Assembly (NCBI RefSeq): GCF_003846175.1
Contig: NZ_ML123046.1
Location: forward strand, 775,730 to 827,089
Source of the DNA: Streptomyces sp. ADI95-17
GTDB lineage: Bacteria > Actinomycetota > Actinomycetes > Streptomycetales > Streptomycetaceae
DNA length: 51,360 nt
Reading direction: 5' to 3'
A program made the translations under genes and the position numbers. Each line of letters starts with the position of its first letter. Within the stretch, counting starts at the first letter, position 1. A model generated the notes under the pieces. That model was not told the DNA's origin. It was given only the letters and a program-made list of their open reading frames with translations, and ran no database searches. This document shows, piece after piece, positions 43,508 through 51,360 of the stretch.

Positions 43508-44245
43508 ATGCCGACCACAGCAGTGCTGCACTCCGAGTGGATCAAGATCAGATCGGTCCGGTCCGTACTGGGATCACTGATAGCCGTCCTCCTCGTGACC
43601 CTGGCCATCACCGTGCTCGCCTTCTCCACCGTCGGCCAGGCCGAGGCGGACAATGTCGATGCCGAGCCGGTCTTCGACGCCTTCTACGCACTGAACTTCG
43701 GCCAGATCGCCGCCATCAGCTTCGGTGCGACCGCGCTCTCCTCCGAGTTTCTCAACGGAGCCCTGCGCATATCGCTCGCCGCCGTTCCGCACCGCAACCT
43801 CTTCTACGCCGCCAAGATCGCCCTCGTCGGGGCCCTGGCACTGGCTGTCGGTCTCGTCGCCAGTTTCGGAGCCTTCCTCGTGGGACAACTGTTCATGGGC
43901 AAGTACGCGATCGGCCTGGGGGAGCCGGGCGCTCTGCGGGCGGCCTTCGGGGGAGGGATCTATCTGGCGCTGATGGCCCTGTTCGCGGCCGGATTGACTG
44001 TGGTGCTGCGCAGCGCCGTCGCCGTGCTCAGCCTCCTCATCCCGTTCGTCCTCATAGTCTCCTTCGTGGTCGGCGACGTCGCAGGCGGTGCCGCGCAGTA
44101 TCTGCCGGACCGGGCAGGACAGTTGGTGCTCCACCAGAATCCCGAGGGAAGTCTCGGACCTTGGGGCGGGCTCGCGGTGACGGCGGCCTGGGCGGCGGCC
44201 GCACTCCTGGCAGGCTGGTGGGCGATCCGGCGAAGGGACGCGTAG
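43508..44245 (+). CDS. ABC transporter permease (ABC-2 type)
   Basis: The 245-residue protein has six hydrophobic helices: one after the short amphipathic start (SEWIKIRSVRSVLGSLIAVLL in part), then blocks at about 65, 100-130, 150-175, 180-200 and 220-240. The first residues, LHSEWIKIRSVRS, are characteristic of actinobacterial ABC-2 permeases. It starts two bases after the ATPase stop, so the two genes are in one operon. Substrate unknown. Confidence 0.9.
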   Translation: MPTTAVLHSEWIKIRSVRSVLGSLIAVLLVTLAITVLAFSTVGQAEADNVDAEPVFDAFYALNFGQIAAISFGATALSSEFLNGALRISLAAVPHRNLFYAAKIALVGALALAVGLVASFGAFLVGQLFMGKYAIGLGEPGALRAAFGGGIYLALMALFAAGLTVVLRSAVAVLSLLIPFVLIVSFVVGDVAGGAAQYLPDRAGQLVLHQNPEGSLGPWGGLAVTAAWAAAALLAGWWAIRRRDA

Positions 44246-44359
44246 CCGGCTGTTCGACTGCCCAACCGCCACGAATTCAGTACGGGTGAGGGTGGCTGAA
44301 AGTGCCTCAAAGGTCATGGCGAGGAGCGGCTTGTCAGTGCTGCGCGGTTTACTGGCGGC

Positions 44360-44797
44360 ATGACCACCGCACATCACCTCCGCCTCATCGATGCGATGCG
44401 CACCTCGGCCTTTCCCACGGAACGCACCCGGTCAGGCTCGGGTGCCAGCGGGCCCGGCTACCACACGGCGTCACTGCACGCGGAAGTCGATCATTGGGAC
44501 GACGATGAGGCGCGGCGACTGGAACACCGGGCCCAGTGCCTCGCAGAGCATGACGCCCTGCTGACGCTGCTCGCCGGTCGCTGGGGGGAGCCGCAGTCGA
44601 TCAGCCTGTGGAGCGCGCAGGAGCGGATGATCGTCGGTGAGGAGATACCGGAGGCATGGGCCGATACGGTCGCGGGCTGCGAGTTCCTCCAGCTCTGGAG
44701 GGTCGAGGGCCGATGGATCGGCATCGGGCTGTACCTGGAGGAGGAGGGACCGGGGTGCGAGCTGAACGTCGTGGTGACGGAGATCGACCCGCCGTGA
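44360..44797 (+). CDS. Hypothetical 145-residue protein
   Basis: The protein starts MTTAHHLRLIDAMRTSAFPT and is acidic in its second half (EEEGPGCELNVVVTEIDPP). It has no membrane segment or signal peptide. A Trp-rich centre (RWGEPQSISLWSAQERM, LQLWRVEGRWIGIGLYLEEE) suggests a compact alpha/beta fold. No family is recognised. The ATG follows TTTACT by six bases, a leaderless-type promoter, and codon use is normal for the window, so it is probably a real gene. Just downstream is the 8-bp microsatellite. Confidence 0.75.
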   Translation: MTTAHHLRLIDAMRTSAFPTERTRSGSGASGPGYHTASLHAEVDHWDDDEARRLEHRAQCLAEHDALLTLLAGRWGEPQSISLWSAQERMIVGEEIPEAWADTVAGCEFLQLWRVEGRWIGIGLYLEEEGPGCELNVVVTEIDPP

Positions 44798-44812
44798 CAT
44801 GAACAGGCTGTT

Positions 44813-44868
44813 GTCGGGCAGTCGGGCAGTCGGGCAGTCGGGCAGTCGGGCAGTCGGGCAGTCGGGCA
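44813..44868. repeat. Seven perfect copies of an 8-bp tandem repeat
   Basis: The unit GTCGGGCA is repeated seven times without a mismatch, 15 bases after the stop of the hypothetical gene and 127 bases before the convergent mug stop. No gene is seen between 44798 and 44995. Confidence 0.95.
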
Positions 44869-44995
44869 GGCGGATGGGCCAAGGTCCGTGTGTGGTGGTG
44901 GTCGGGTTGTGCCCATCGGATCCGGGCCTGGTTCATGGCCGCAAGTGGGCCTGCGAGGCGATGAGCGCGGAGCGCTCGGGGCGGCGCAGGGGGCG

Positions 44996-45586
44996 TCAGC
45001 GGTCTTCCGTGGGGACAGCGGGGACAGCAGGCACGCCGGGGGTGCCGGTGTTGTGGTCGACGCAGGCCAGGAGGCGACCGTACTCCTCGGCCATTGTCTG
45101 GGCGGTCCAGTGGGCGTTGAGGCCGCTGGGGTTGGGCAGGGCCCAGACGCGGGCATCGCCGATCGTGTGGTCCTGCGGGCCGATCCGGGCGGTGCGCCTG
45201 CCGAAGGCCGTGCGGTACGCCGTGACCCCCACGACCGCCAGCCACTGCGGTCGTAGCAGTTCGACCTTGGCGGCCAGGATCTGTCCGCCCTCGCGGAACT
45301 CCTCGGTGGACAGCTCGTCCGCCCGGGCGGTGGCCCTGGCGACCACATTGGTGATGCCGAGGCCGTATCGCAGCAGTTCGGTCTGTTCGGCCGGCTTCAA
45401 CTGCCGGGGTGTGAAGCCCGACCGGTGGAGTACCGGCCAGAACCGGTTGCCGGGGTGGGCGAAGTGGTGGCCCGTCGCCCCGGTCATCAGGCTCGGGTTG
45501 ATTCCGCAGAACAGCACACGCAGACCGCCTGCGACCACATCGGGAACGGTGCGGTCGCAGGCGGCCTGGAGCTCTTCGGGCGTCAT
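44996..45586 (-). CDS. mug: G/U mismatch-specific uracil-DNA glycosylase Mug
   Basis: The 196-residue protein is a Mug/TDG-family base-excision enzyme that removes uracil or ethenocytosine opposite G. VLFCGINPSLMTGATGHHFA contains the GINPS active-site motif with the catalytic Asn and the HHFAHPGNRFW loop. The second motif is ALPNPSGLNAHW, the leucine-intercalation region. The tail is a repetitive TGTPGVPAVPAVPTEDR. It starts at ATG 45586, 19 bases after the purB stop on the same strand, so read-through from purB is likely. Confidence 0.9.
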   Translation of the reverse strand: MTPEELQAACDRTVPDVVAGGLRVLFCGINPSLMTGATGHHFAHPGNRFWPVLHRSGFTPRQLKPAEQTELLRYGLGITNVVARATARADELSTEEFREGGQILAAKVELLRPQWLAVVGVTAYRTAFGRRTARIGPQDHTIGDARVWALPNPSGLNAHWTAQTMAEEYGRLLACVDHNTGTPGVPAVPAVPTEDR

Positions 45587-45605
45587 CCGGCTGAGGTCGT
45601 GGCCG

Positions 45606-47048
45606 TCAGAGGATGGAGCCCGGTGTGTACGCGGCGGCCTCGGGGTGCTGCTTGGCGATCTCCTCGATGCGGGAGATCAGTGCCGTGACCTGGTCGCTCG
45701 CGGCACCGGTGAAGGAGAGCTTGTCGGCCATCAGCGCGTCGAGCTGCGCGCGGTCCAGCGGGATGCGGTCATCGGCGGCCAGCTTGTCGAGCAGCTCATT
45801 GCGCTCGGCGCCCTGCTCGCGCATGGCCAGGGCCGAGGCAACGGCGTTCTCCTTGATCGCCTCGTGGGCGACCTCACGGCCGACACCCGCGCGCACCGCG
45901 CCCATCAGAACCTTGGTCGTAGCGAGGAACGGGAGGTAGCGATCCAGCTCACGGGCGACGACGGCCGGGAACGCCCCGAATTCGTCGAGGACCGTCAGGA
46001 AGGTCTCCAGCAGACCGTCGAACGCGAAGAAGGCGTCCGGGAGCGCCACCCGGCGGACCACGGAGCAGGACACGTCGCCCTCGTTCCACTGGTCGCCCGC
46101 CAGTTCGCCGGTCATCGACGCGTAGCCGCGCAGGATCACCATCAGGCCGTTGACGCGCTCGCAGGACCGGGTGTTCATCTTGTGCGGCATCGCGGACGAG
46201 CCGACCTGACCCGGCTTGAATCCTTCGGTCACCAGCTCGTGCCCGGCCATCAGGCGGATCGTCTTGGCGACCGAGGACGGAGCCGCGGCGAGCTGGACCA
46301 GCGCGGTCACCACGTCGTAGTCGAGCGAGCGCGGGTAGACCTGGCCGACCGAGGTGAAGGCCTGGGCGAAGCCGAGGTGCGCGGCGATGCGCTGTTCGAG
46401 GTCGGCGAGCTTCCCGGCGTCGCCGTCCAGCAGGTCGAGCATGTCCTGCGCCGTGCCGACGGGGCCCTTGATGCCCCGCAGCGGGTAGCGGCCGAGCAGG
46501 TCCTCAAGCCGTCCGTACGCCACCAGGAGCTCGTCGGCCGCGGTCGCGAACCGCTTGCCGAGCGTGGTCGCCTGCGCTGCGACGTTGTGGGAGCGACCGG
46601 CCATGACCAGCTCGCGGTACTCGCCCGCCAGCTTGCCGAGCCTGGCCAGGACCGCCACCGTACGGTCGCGCATCAGCTCCAGGGAGAGCCGGATCTGCAG
46701 CTGCTCGACGTTCTCGGTGAGGTCCCGGGACGTCATGCCCTTGTGGACCTGCTCGTGGCCGGCGAGGGCGTTGAACTCCTCGATCCGGGCCTTGACGTCG
46801 TGCCGGGTGACCTTCTCGCGCTCGGCGATCGAGGCCAGGTCCACCTGGTCGACGACACGTTCGTAATCGGCGAGCGCGGCGTCCGGTACCTCGATCCCGA
46901 GGTCCTTCTGAGCGCGCAGCACCGCCAGCCACAGCTGGCGTTCCAGCTTCACCTTCTGCTCGGGGGACCAGAGGACGGCCAGCTCCGTGGAGGCGTAGCG
47001 GCCAGCCAGGACATTGGGGATACGAGGCTTTGCAGACACAGCAGTCAC
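45606..47048 (-). CDS. purB: Adenylosuccinate lyase
   Basis: PurB cleaves SAICAR to AICAR and adenylosuccinate to AMP in purine synthesis. The fumarase/aspartase superfamily signature GSSAMPHKMNTRSCE is in the central helical region, with the catalytic His in GRSHNVAAQATT and TSRDLTENVEQ upstream. The 480 residues match the actinobacterial form. The start is a GTG at 47048 with TAAACT eight bases upstream, which looks like the -10 of a leaderless transcript; a second in-frame GTG follows three codons later. Confidence 0.95.
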   Translation of the reverse strand: MTAVSAKPRIPNVLAGRYASTELAVLWSPEQKVKLERQLWLAVLRAQKDLGIEVPDAALADYERVVDQVDLASIAEREKVTRHDVKARIEEFNALAGHEQVHKGMTSRDLTENVEQLQIRLSLELMRDRTVAVLARLGKLAGEYRELVMAGRSHNVAAQATTLGKRFATAADELLVAYGRLEDLLGRYPLRGIKGPVGTAQDMLDLLDGDAGKLADLEQRIAAHLGFAQAFTSVGQVYPRSLDYDVVTALVQLAAAPSSVAKTIRLMAGHELVTEGFKPGQVGSSAMPHKMNTRSCERVNGLMVILRGYASMTGELAGDQWNEGDVSCSVVRRVALPDAFFAFDGLLETFLTVLDEFGAFPAVVARELDRYLPFLATTKVLMGAVRAGVGREVAHEAIKENAVASALAMREQGAERNELLDKLAADDRIPLDRAQLDALMADKLSFTGAASDQVTALISRIEEIAKQHPEAAAYTPGSIL

Positions 47049-47375
47049 GTGTCCAGAGTTTACCTGTCGTTTTGAGCGGTTCGTGAGCGGCCACCAAGGC
47101 CATGAGTTCCAGGTCAGAGGCGCCCTTCCGGCCGACGGCCCGGGTCACCTCGGCGGCCCGGCTCGGTGCACCGGCCACGCCGGGGCCGAGGGCGTCATGA
47201 TCCACGACGCCCGGACACCGGCGCCGGCCGCGGGGCTCTTCGATCACGCCGTGTTGAAAGGGTTGTTGCTGAGGTCATGCTGATGACGCTACGCAATGAT
47301 CATGCCGACTACAGTCCGTCATGAGGCCATGAGATGTCGGGTTGAGGCCATGCGCCGCGGGGCGGCTCCGGGCCG
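47049..47375. other. 327-bp spacer with no supported gene
   Basis: The stretch lies between purB and the GDSL esterase gene, both on the minus strand. It holds the purB promoter at its left edge. A minus-strand TAGCGT (47286-47291) seven bases before an ATG at 47278 looks like a leaderless start, but that frame closes after 27 codons. GC bias is weaker than in coding regions. A decayed gene cannot be excluded. Confidence 0.6.
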
Positions 47376-48224
47376 TTACGAGAGCGGCGCCGAGTCGACC
47401 CTGCGCCAGGTCGCCACGGGACCTGGGTCACGGACGTCGTGCGGGGTGACCCAGAACGCCCTTCCCAGTTCGGCGCTGTACTGGGCACCCGTCCGGCCGT
47501 CCCCGGAGGAGCGGCCGGTCAGACGGCGCCCGATCCAGGGCATCAGGTGCTCGCGGGCGAAGCGGAGGTCGTCGACGCGCCGCCTGGCCCACCTGGGCGG
47601 GACGGCGGCCGGCAGCGGTGTGCGCCAGTCGTTCTCCGGCGGCAGCCCCAGCGTCTGCCAGACCGCCTCGGCGACCCGCGAGTGCCCGTCGGCCGTCAGA
47701 TGCAGCCGGTCGACGTCCCACAATTGGGGATCGCCCAGCACGGGTGTCCCGTACAGATCGACGACCAGGGCTCCGTGCCGGGCGGCCAGGTCGTCGATCA
47801 GGGCGAACAGCTCCTCCATCCGCGGACGGAAGCGCTCCATCACCGGACCGATACGTCCCGGGCTGCGCATGAGCACAAGCGTTCCGCACGAGGGCGCGAG
47901 ACGCTCCACGGCCTCTTCGAGCCGTGCGCGGACCATGCCCATGTCGCACTTGGGCCGCAGCGTGTCATTGAGTCCGCCGACGAGTGTGACGACGTCCGCA
48001 CGCATGGCGGCGGCCACATCGACCTGCTCGTCGACGATCTGGCCGATCAGCTTGCCCCGTACAGCGAGATTCGCGTAGCGGAAACCCGGGGCGTGGGTGG
48101 CGAGCCGGCCGGCGAGGACATCGGCCCAGCCGCGGTACGAACCGTCGGGCAGCAGGTCCGACATGCCCTCGGTGAACGAGTCGCCGACCGCGACAAGACT
48201 GTTGTAGGAAGCAATTGTTTCCAT
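47376..48224 (-). CDS. SGNH/GDSL-family hydrolase
   Basis: The 282-residue protein has the SGNH esterase blocks: AVGDSFTEGM (nucleophile Ser), an RGKLIGQIVDEQ segment holding the conserved Gly position, GGLNDTLRP (Asn), and DVDRLHLTADGH (Asp and His). No signal peptide is seen, so it is cytoplasmic. The C-terminal 70 residues are Arg-rich. The acyl substrate is unknown. The ATG at 48224 (METIASYNSLVAVGDS) is preferred; TACGAT lies nine bases upstream. Confidence 0.87.
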   Translation of the reverse strand: METIASYNSLVAVGDSFTEGMSDLLPDGSYRGWADVLAGRLATHAPGFRYANLAVRGKLIGQIVDEQVDVAAAMRADVVTLVGGLNDTLRPKCDMGMVRARLEEAVERLAPSCGTLVLMRSPGRIGPVMERFRPRMEELFALIDDLAARHGALVVDLYGTPVLGDPQLWDVDRLHLTADGHSRVAEAVWQTLGLPPENDWRTPLPAAVPPRWARRRVDDLRFAREHLMPWIGRRLTGRSSGDGRTGAQYSAELGRAFWVTPHDVRDPGPVATWRRVDSAPLS

Positions 48225-48350
48225 GGCGATGCGATCGTATCGCGGCCGGTCCGGCCCCTTCCGGAGCCCGCCACCCGCACACAGGCAGGACCACGGCCCG
48301 GTCATGGCAGGGGCCGCGGCCGGAAATCCGTACCGCGGCCCCCGTGCGGG

Positions 48351-49370
48351 TCAGCGCGTTTTCGGGCGCCCCACCAGCTCACGGAGCACGTCCTCCATGG
48401 TGACCATTCCGGCCAGCCGGTCGTCCTCGTCGAGAACCGCCGCCAGATGCGTACGGCTGCGCCGCAGTGCGGTCAGGACATCGTCGAGCGGTGTACTCGC
48501 CCGGACTCGGGCGATCGGGCGCATCGCCGTCACCGGGAAGGGCACATCGCGCGGGGTGGCATCGAGGGCGTCCTTCACATGGAGGTAGCCCAGGATCCGT
48601 TCCTCGCTGTCCATCACCGGGAAGCGCGAGAAGCCCGTCTCGTACGAGAGCCGCTCCAACTGCTCCGGCGTGGTCCCGACCTTGGCGTACACGACCCGGT
48701 CCACCGGCATCACCACATCACGCACCGGGCGACGGCCCAGTTCCAGGGCGTGGTGCAGTCGCTCGGCCGAGCGGTCGTCGACCAGTCCGGCGTCGCCCGC
48801 GTCCGTCACCAGCCGGGCCAGTTCGTCGTCGGAGAACGTGGCGGACACCTCGTCCTTCGTCTCGACCCGAAGGATCTTGAGCAGCGCGTTGGCGAAGGCG
48901 TTGATCGCGAAGATCACCGGGCGCAGCGCCCTGGCGAGGGTCACCAGCGGCGGCCCGAGCAGCAGCGCGGCGCGCACGGGCTCGGCCAGGGCGATGTTCT
49001 TCGGCACCATTTCGCCGAGCAGCATGTGCAGATACGTCGCCACGGACAGCGCGATCACGAACGAGATCGGATGGATCAGTCCGTGCGGCACGCCCACCGC
49101 GTCGAAGACCGGCTCCAGCAGATGCGCGAAGGCCGGCTCGGCGACGATGCCGAGCACCAGAGTGCACAGGGTGATGCCGAGCTGCGCCGCCGCGAGCAGC
49201 GCCGATACGTGTTCGAGGCCCCAGATGACGCTCCGTGCCCGCCGGTTGCCGGCCTCGGCCTCGGGCTCGATCTGGCTGCGACGCACCGAGATCAGCGCGA
49301 ACTCGGCCCCGACGAAGAAGGCGTTGACGACCAGGGTCATCAGGCCGATGAAGAGCTGGACGGCGATCAT
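48351..49370 (-). CDS. CNNM/CorC-type hemolysin-like membrane protein
   Basis: The 339-residue protein has a DUF21/CNNM transmembrane domain (residues about 1-185, with MIAVQLFIGLMTLVVNAFFVG in part and GEMVPKNIALAEP) and two CBS domains (RDVVMPVDRVVYAK and AMRPIARVRASTPLDDVL). It lacks the C-terminal CorC_HlyC domain that the upstream gene has. CNNM/CorC proteins are linked to Mg2+ or Na+ transport. The ATG at 49370 overlaps the stop of the upstream paralogue by four bases, so the two are coupled. Confidence 0.88.
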   Translation of the reverse strand: MIAVQLFIGLMTLVVNAFFVGAEFALISVRRSQIEPEAEAGNRRARSVIWGLEHVSALLAAAQLGITLCTLVLGIVAEPAFAHLLEPVFDAVGVPHGLIHPISFVIALSVATYLHMLLGEMVPKNIALAEPVRAALLLGPPLVTLARALRPVIFAINAFANALLKILRVETKDEVSATFSDDELARLVTDAGDAGLVDDRSAERLHHALELGRRPVRDVVMPVDRVVYAKVGTTPEQLERLSYETGFSRFPVMDSEERILGYLHVKDALDATPRDVPFPVTAMRPIARVRASTPLDDVLTALRRSRTHLAAVLDEDDRLAGMVTMEDVLRELVGRPKTR

Positions 49371-50704
49371 CGTGCGTCCTCCGTCCGCTCGTCGTCGCCC
49401 GGCAGCGGCGCGTGCAGCAGGGCCCGCGCGGCGCGGCGGCCGGACGCGTCGACCACATCGATCCGCCAGCCCGCCAGCTCGACCGCGTCACCCACGGCGG
49501 GGATGCGGCCGACCTCGGTGGCGATGAGCCCGGCGAGTGTCTCGTACGGTCCGTCCGGCACCCGCAGTCCGATCGTCTTCAGCTGGTCGATGCGGGCGGC
49601 GCCGTCGGCCGACCAAAGGGTCCGCCCGTCGGCGTCCTCGCCGGCCGGTGCGAGGTCCGCGGTCTCGTGCGGGTCGTGCTCGTCGCGCACCTCACCGACC
49701 ACCTCCTCGACGATGTCTTCCAGCGTCACGACTCCGGCTGTGCCGCCGTACTCGTCGATGACGACGGCCATGGCGAGCTTGCCGGACAACCGGTCCAGGA
49801 GCCGGTCCACCGTGAGCGTCTCGGGAACGAGCAGGGGTTCGCGCAGCATCTCCGACACGCGGGTGCGGGAGCGCTGCTCGGCGGGGATGGCCAGCACGTC
49901 CTTGATGTGCGCCACACCGACGACGGTGTCCAGGCTGCCGAGGTAGACGGGGAAACGGGACAGGCCCGTCGCCCGGGTGGCGTTCGCGACGTCCTCGGCG
50001 GTCGCCTGCGCCTCCAGCGCGGTGACCTGGACCCGGGGGGTCATCACGTTCTCCGCCGTCAGTTCGGCCAGGTTCAGCGTGCGGACGAACAGCTCCGCCG
50101 TGTCGGCCTCCAGCGCACCCTGCTTCGCGCTGTGCCGGGCCAACGCCGCCAGCTCCTGCGGGCTGCGCGCGGAGGCCAGTTCCTCGGCGGGTTCCAGGCC
50201 GAAGCGGCGCACGATCCGGTTGGCGGTGTTGTTGAGGTGACTGATGAAGGGCCGGAAGACGGCGGTGAACGCCCGCTGCGGGGTGGCCACGGTCTTCGCC
50301 ACGGCGAGCGGGGAGGAGATCGCCCAGTTCTTCGGGACCAGTTCACCGACGATCATCAGGAACACGGTGGACAGCGCCGTGCCGAGGACAAGGGCCACGG
50401 AGGACGCCACGCCCGGGGAGAGGCCCACCGCTTCCACGGGACCGCGGATCAGTTTCGCGATGGACGGTTCGGAGAGCATGCCGACCACCAGGTTGGTGAC
50501 GGTGATGCCGAGCTGAGCGCCGGAGAGCTGGAAGGTGAGGCTGCGTACGGCCTTCATGGCGCTCGCCGCGCCCCGCTCGCCCTGCTCGACGGCGCGTTCG
50601 AGCTGTCCGCGCTCGACCGTCGTCAGAGAGAACTCGGCCGCGACGAAGGCGCCGCAGGCCAGCGAGAGCAGTACTGCCACGAGCAGCAGAAGCACTTCGG
50701 TCAT
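49367..50704 (-). CDS. CNNM/CorC-type hemolysin-like membrane protein with C-terminal domain
   Basis: The 445-residue protein has a DUF21 membrane domain (about 1-195, GELVPKNWAISSP), paired CBS domains (ENVMTPRVQVTALEAQ, FPVYLGSLDTVVGVAHIKDV) with VIDEYGGTAGVVTLEDIVEE, and a CorC_HlyC domain (about 355-440). Members such as CorC/MpfA act in magnesium homeostasis. A perfect GGAGGTG site stands five bases before the ATG 50704. It is the first gene of a two-gene operon, downstream of an unusually long leader. Confidence 0.9.
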   Translation of the reverse strand: MTEVLLLLVAVLLSLACGAFVAAEFSLTTVERGQLERAVEQGERGAASAMKAVRSLTFQLSGAQLGITVTNLVVGMLSEPSIAKLIRGPVEAVGLSPGVASSVALVLGTALSTVFLMIVGELVPKNWAISSPLAVAKTVATPQRAFTAVFRPFISHLNNTANRIVRRFGLEPAEELASARSPQELAALARHSAKQGALEADTAELFVRTLNLAELTAENVMTPRVQVTALEAQATAEDVANATRATGLSRFPVYLGSLDTVVGVAHIKDVLAIPAEQRSRTRVSEMLREPLLVPETLTVDRLLDRLSGKLAMAVVIDEYGGTAGVVTLEDIVEEVVGEVRDEHDPHETADLAPAGEDADGRTLWSADGAARIDQLKTIGLRVPDGPYETLAGLIATEVGRIPAVGDAVELAGWRIDVVDASGRRAARALLHAPLPGDDERTEDAR

Positions 50705-50835
50705 CGGTTCACCTCCGTCCCATGATCGGGCAGGGACAGAAGGATCGCTCGGTGCCGACGATGTCGACTACTGGGAGGCTCGCCCATGGGCGGACGCTCA
50801 CACCTTTCGGAAGGATCGGACAGGAGGAGAACCAT
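50705..50835 (-). promoter_or_regulatory. Long 5' leader of the CorC-like operon
   Basis: On the minus strand TACTATGGT (about 50831-50839) is a good -10 box, giving an untranslated leader of some 120 bases, long compared with the mostly leaderless genes here. The leader holds the 12-bp palindrome CGCCCATGGGCG (50781-50792). Just before the ribosome site, GTCCC and GGGAC can pair. It matches no riboswitch class that I recognise. Confidence 0.4.
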
Positions 50836-50877
50836 AGTAAAGGATCGGCAAAGTCGACCGATCTGTCGGTGATCTTC

Positions 50878-51303
50878 TCAGTCCGAGAGCGGCTTCACCC
50901 AGCGCCGCCAGTGGTCCTCGCGGTGGTATCCACCCGCGGCCCAGGTGTGATGCGCCCGTTCGTTGGCTTCCAGGACCATGGCATCGGCCCGTCGCCCGCC
51001 CAGGGAGAGGAATCGCTGTTCCGCCGCTTCCATGAGGGCGGTGGCGATCCCCTGTCGGCGGAAGTCGGGGTGCACGGCCAGCCGGTAGACGGAGCACCGC
51101 CAGCCGTCGAAACCGGCGATGACGGTTCCCACGGGACGGCCGTCCCGGTCCGCCAGCAGCAGGGCTTCGGGATCTCTCGAAATGAGCTGGGCCACACCGT
51201 CGTGGTCGTCGCTGATGCTCGTTCCCTCTGCGGCCTCGCGCCAGAACCGCAGCACGGTGTCGATGTCTGTGAGGCCGGCGGGGCGTATGTGGAGATCACT
51301 CAT
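50878..51303 (-). CDS. GNAT-family N-acetyltransferase
   Basis: The 141-residue protein is a single GNAT domain resembling RimI-type enzymes. VYRLAVHPDFRRQGIATALM contains the acetyl-CoA pyrophosphate loop R-R-x-G-I/A. The C-terminus has MVLEANERAHHTWAAGGYH, with the usual aromatic residue near the end. The substrate is unknown. The ATG at 51303 (MSDLHIRPAGLTDID) is chosen over an in-frame upstream start. It is on the same strand as the CorC-like operon but separated by 173 bases with its own promoter for the latter. Confidence 0.87.
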   Translation of the reverse strand: MSDLHIRPAGLTDIDTVLRFWREAAEGTSISDDHDGVAQLISRDPEALLLADRDGRPVGTVIAGFDGWRCSVYRLAVHPDFRRQGIATALMEAAEQRFLSLGGRRADAMVLEANERAHHTWAAGGYHREDHWRRWVKPLSD

Positions 51304-51360
51304 GGGCCGAGCCAAGCAGAGCGTTTGCCCGCCCGGCCAGTGATTTCGGCATCGGACCCC

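Noticed and set aside
47195..47278. A 27-codon minus-strand ORF with TAGCGT seven bases before its ATG
   Set aside because: Promoter-like signal is good, but the product is short, Arg/Pro-rich and unlike any known peptide; recorded only in the spacer entry.
50705..50835. Known magnesium (M-box) or yybP-ykoY riboswitch in the CorC leader
   Set aside because: None of the conserved core words of those classes could be found by eye; kept as an unclassified leader.

Overview
The window is very GC-rich chromosomal DNA with the hallmarks of a Streptomyces or close relative. Codons end almost always in G or C, and GTG and TTG starts are frequent. Many genes carry a -10-like TANNNT box only 6-8 bases before the start codon, which suggests leaderless mRNAs. 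The gene families are typical of the genus: EF-Tu3, an ECF41 sigma factor, PhoD, MocR, ROK and HutC-type GntR regulators. Assignments rest on reading the sequence; no database was searched.

Left edge (1-2.7 kb) is accessory DNA. A complete IS3-family element (81-1410, 15-bp perfect terminal repeats) sits between the 3' end of an IS701-type transposase fragment and a methyltransferase gene that has lost its N-terminal half. The methyltransferase resembles those that accompany ATP-grasp (graspetide) peptide maturation. A small DUF6087-like gene and a strong hairpin terminator close the block.

Region 2.8-12.4 kb is core-like. It holds uppP and two VTT/DedA-type membrane proteins (undecaprenyl-phosphate recycling), the divergent elongation factor tuf3, a patatin-like hydrolase, a spermidine-synthase-like protein, an MFS exporter, a Q/P-rich anchored surface protein, a hotdog thioesterase-like protein and a gamma-carbonic-anhydrase-like protein.

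Region 12.5-22.1 kb has a hexapeptide acyltransferase, a decayed EamA transporter next to an intact XRE-cupin regulator, a YbaK-type deacylase, an AAC(3)-like acetyltransferase, a CoA-binding protein, a YigZ protein and the sbcD-sbcC nuclease operon. The operon is preceded by a 7-codon leader ORF whose stop overlaps the sbcD start.

Region 21.6-32 kb has two Lrp/AsnC regulators, each beside an enzyme gene (rhodanese; PLP-dependent C-S lyase), a DUF885 protein, a membrane-anchored ACT-GNAT protein, a block of 24-bp tandem repeats and a translationally coupled pair of a SWIM zinc-finger protein with a very large uncharacterised helical protein.

Region 32-44.3 kb has phoD, a MocR regulator divergent from an EamA exporter, an alpha/beta hydrolase divergent from an ECF41 sigma factor, a GntR regulator with a DasR-like operator inside its promoter, a ROK protein lacking the family zinc motif, and a two-component system divergent from an ABC exporter. 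Region 44.3-51.4 kb carries a hypothetical gene, an 8-bp microsatellite, mug, purB, a GDSL esterase, two overlapping CorC/HlyC-type CBS proteins with a long leader, and a GNAT acetyltransferase. No tRNA, rRNA or CRISPR array was seen.
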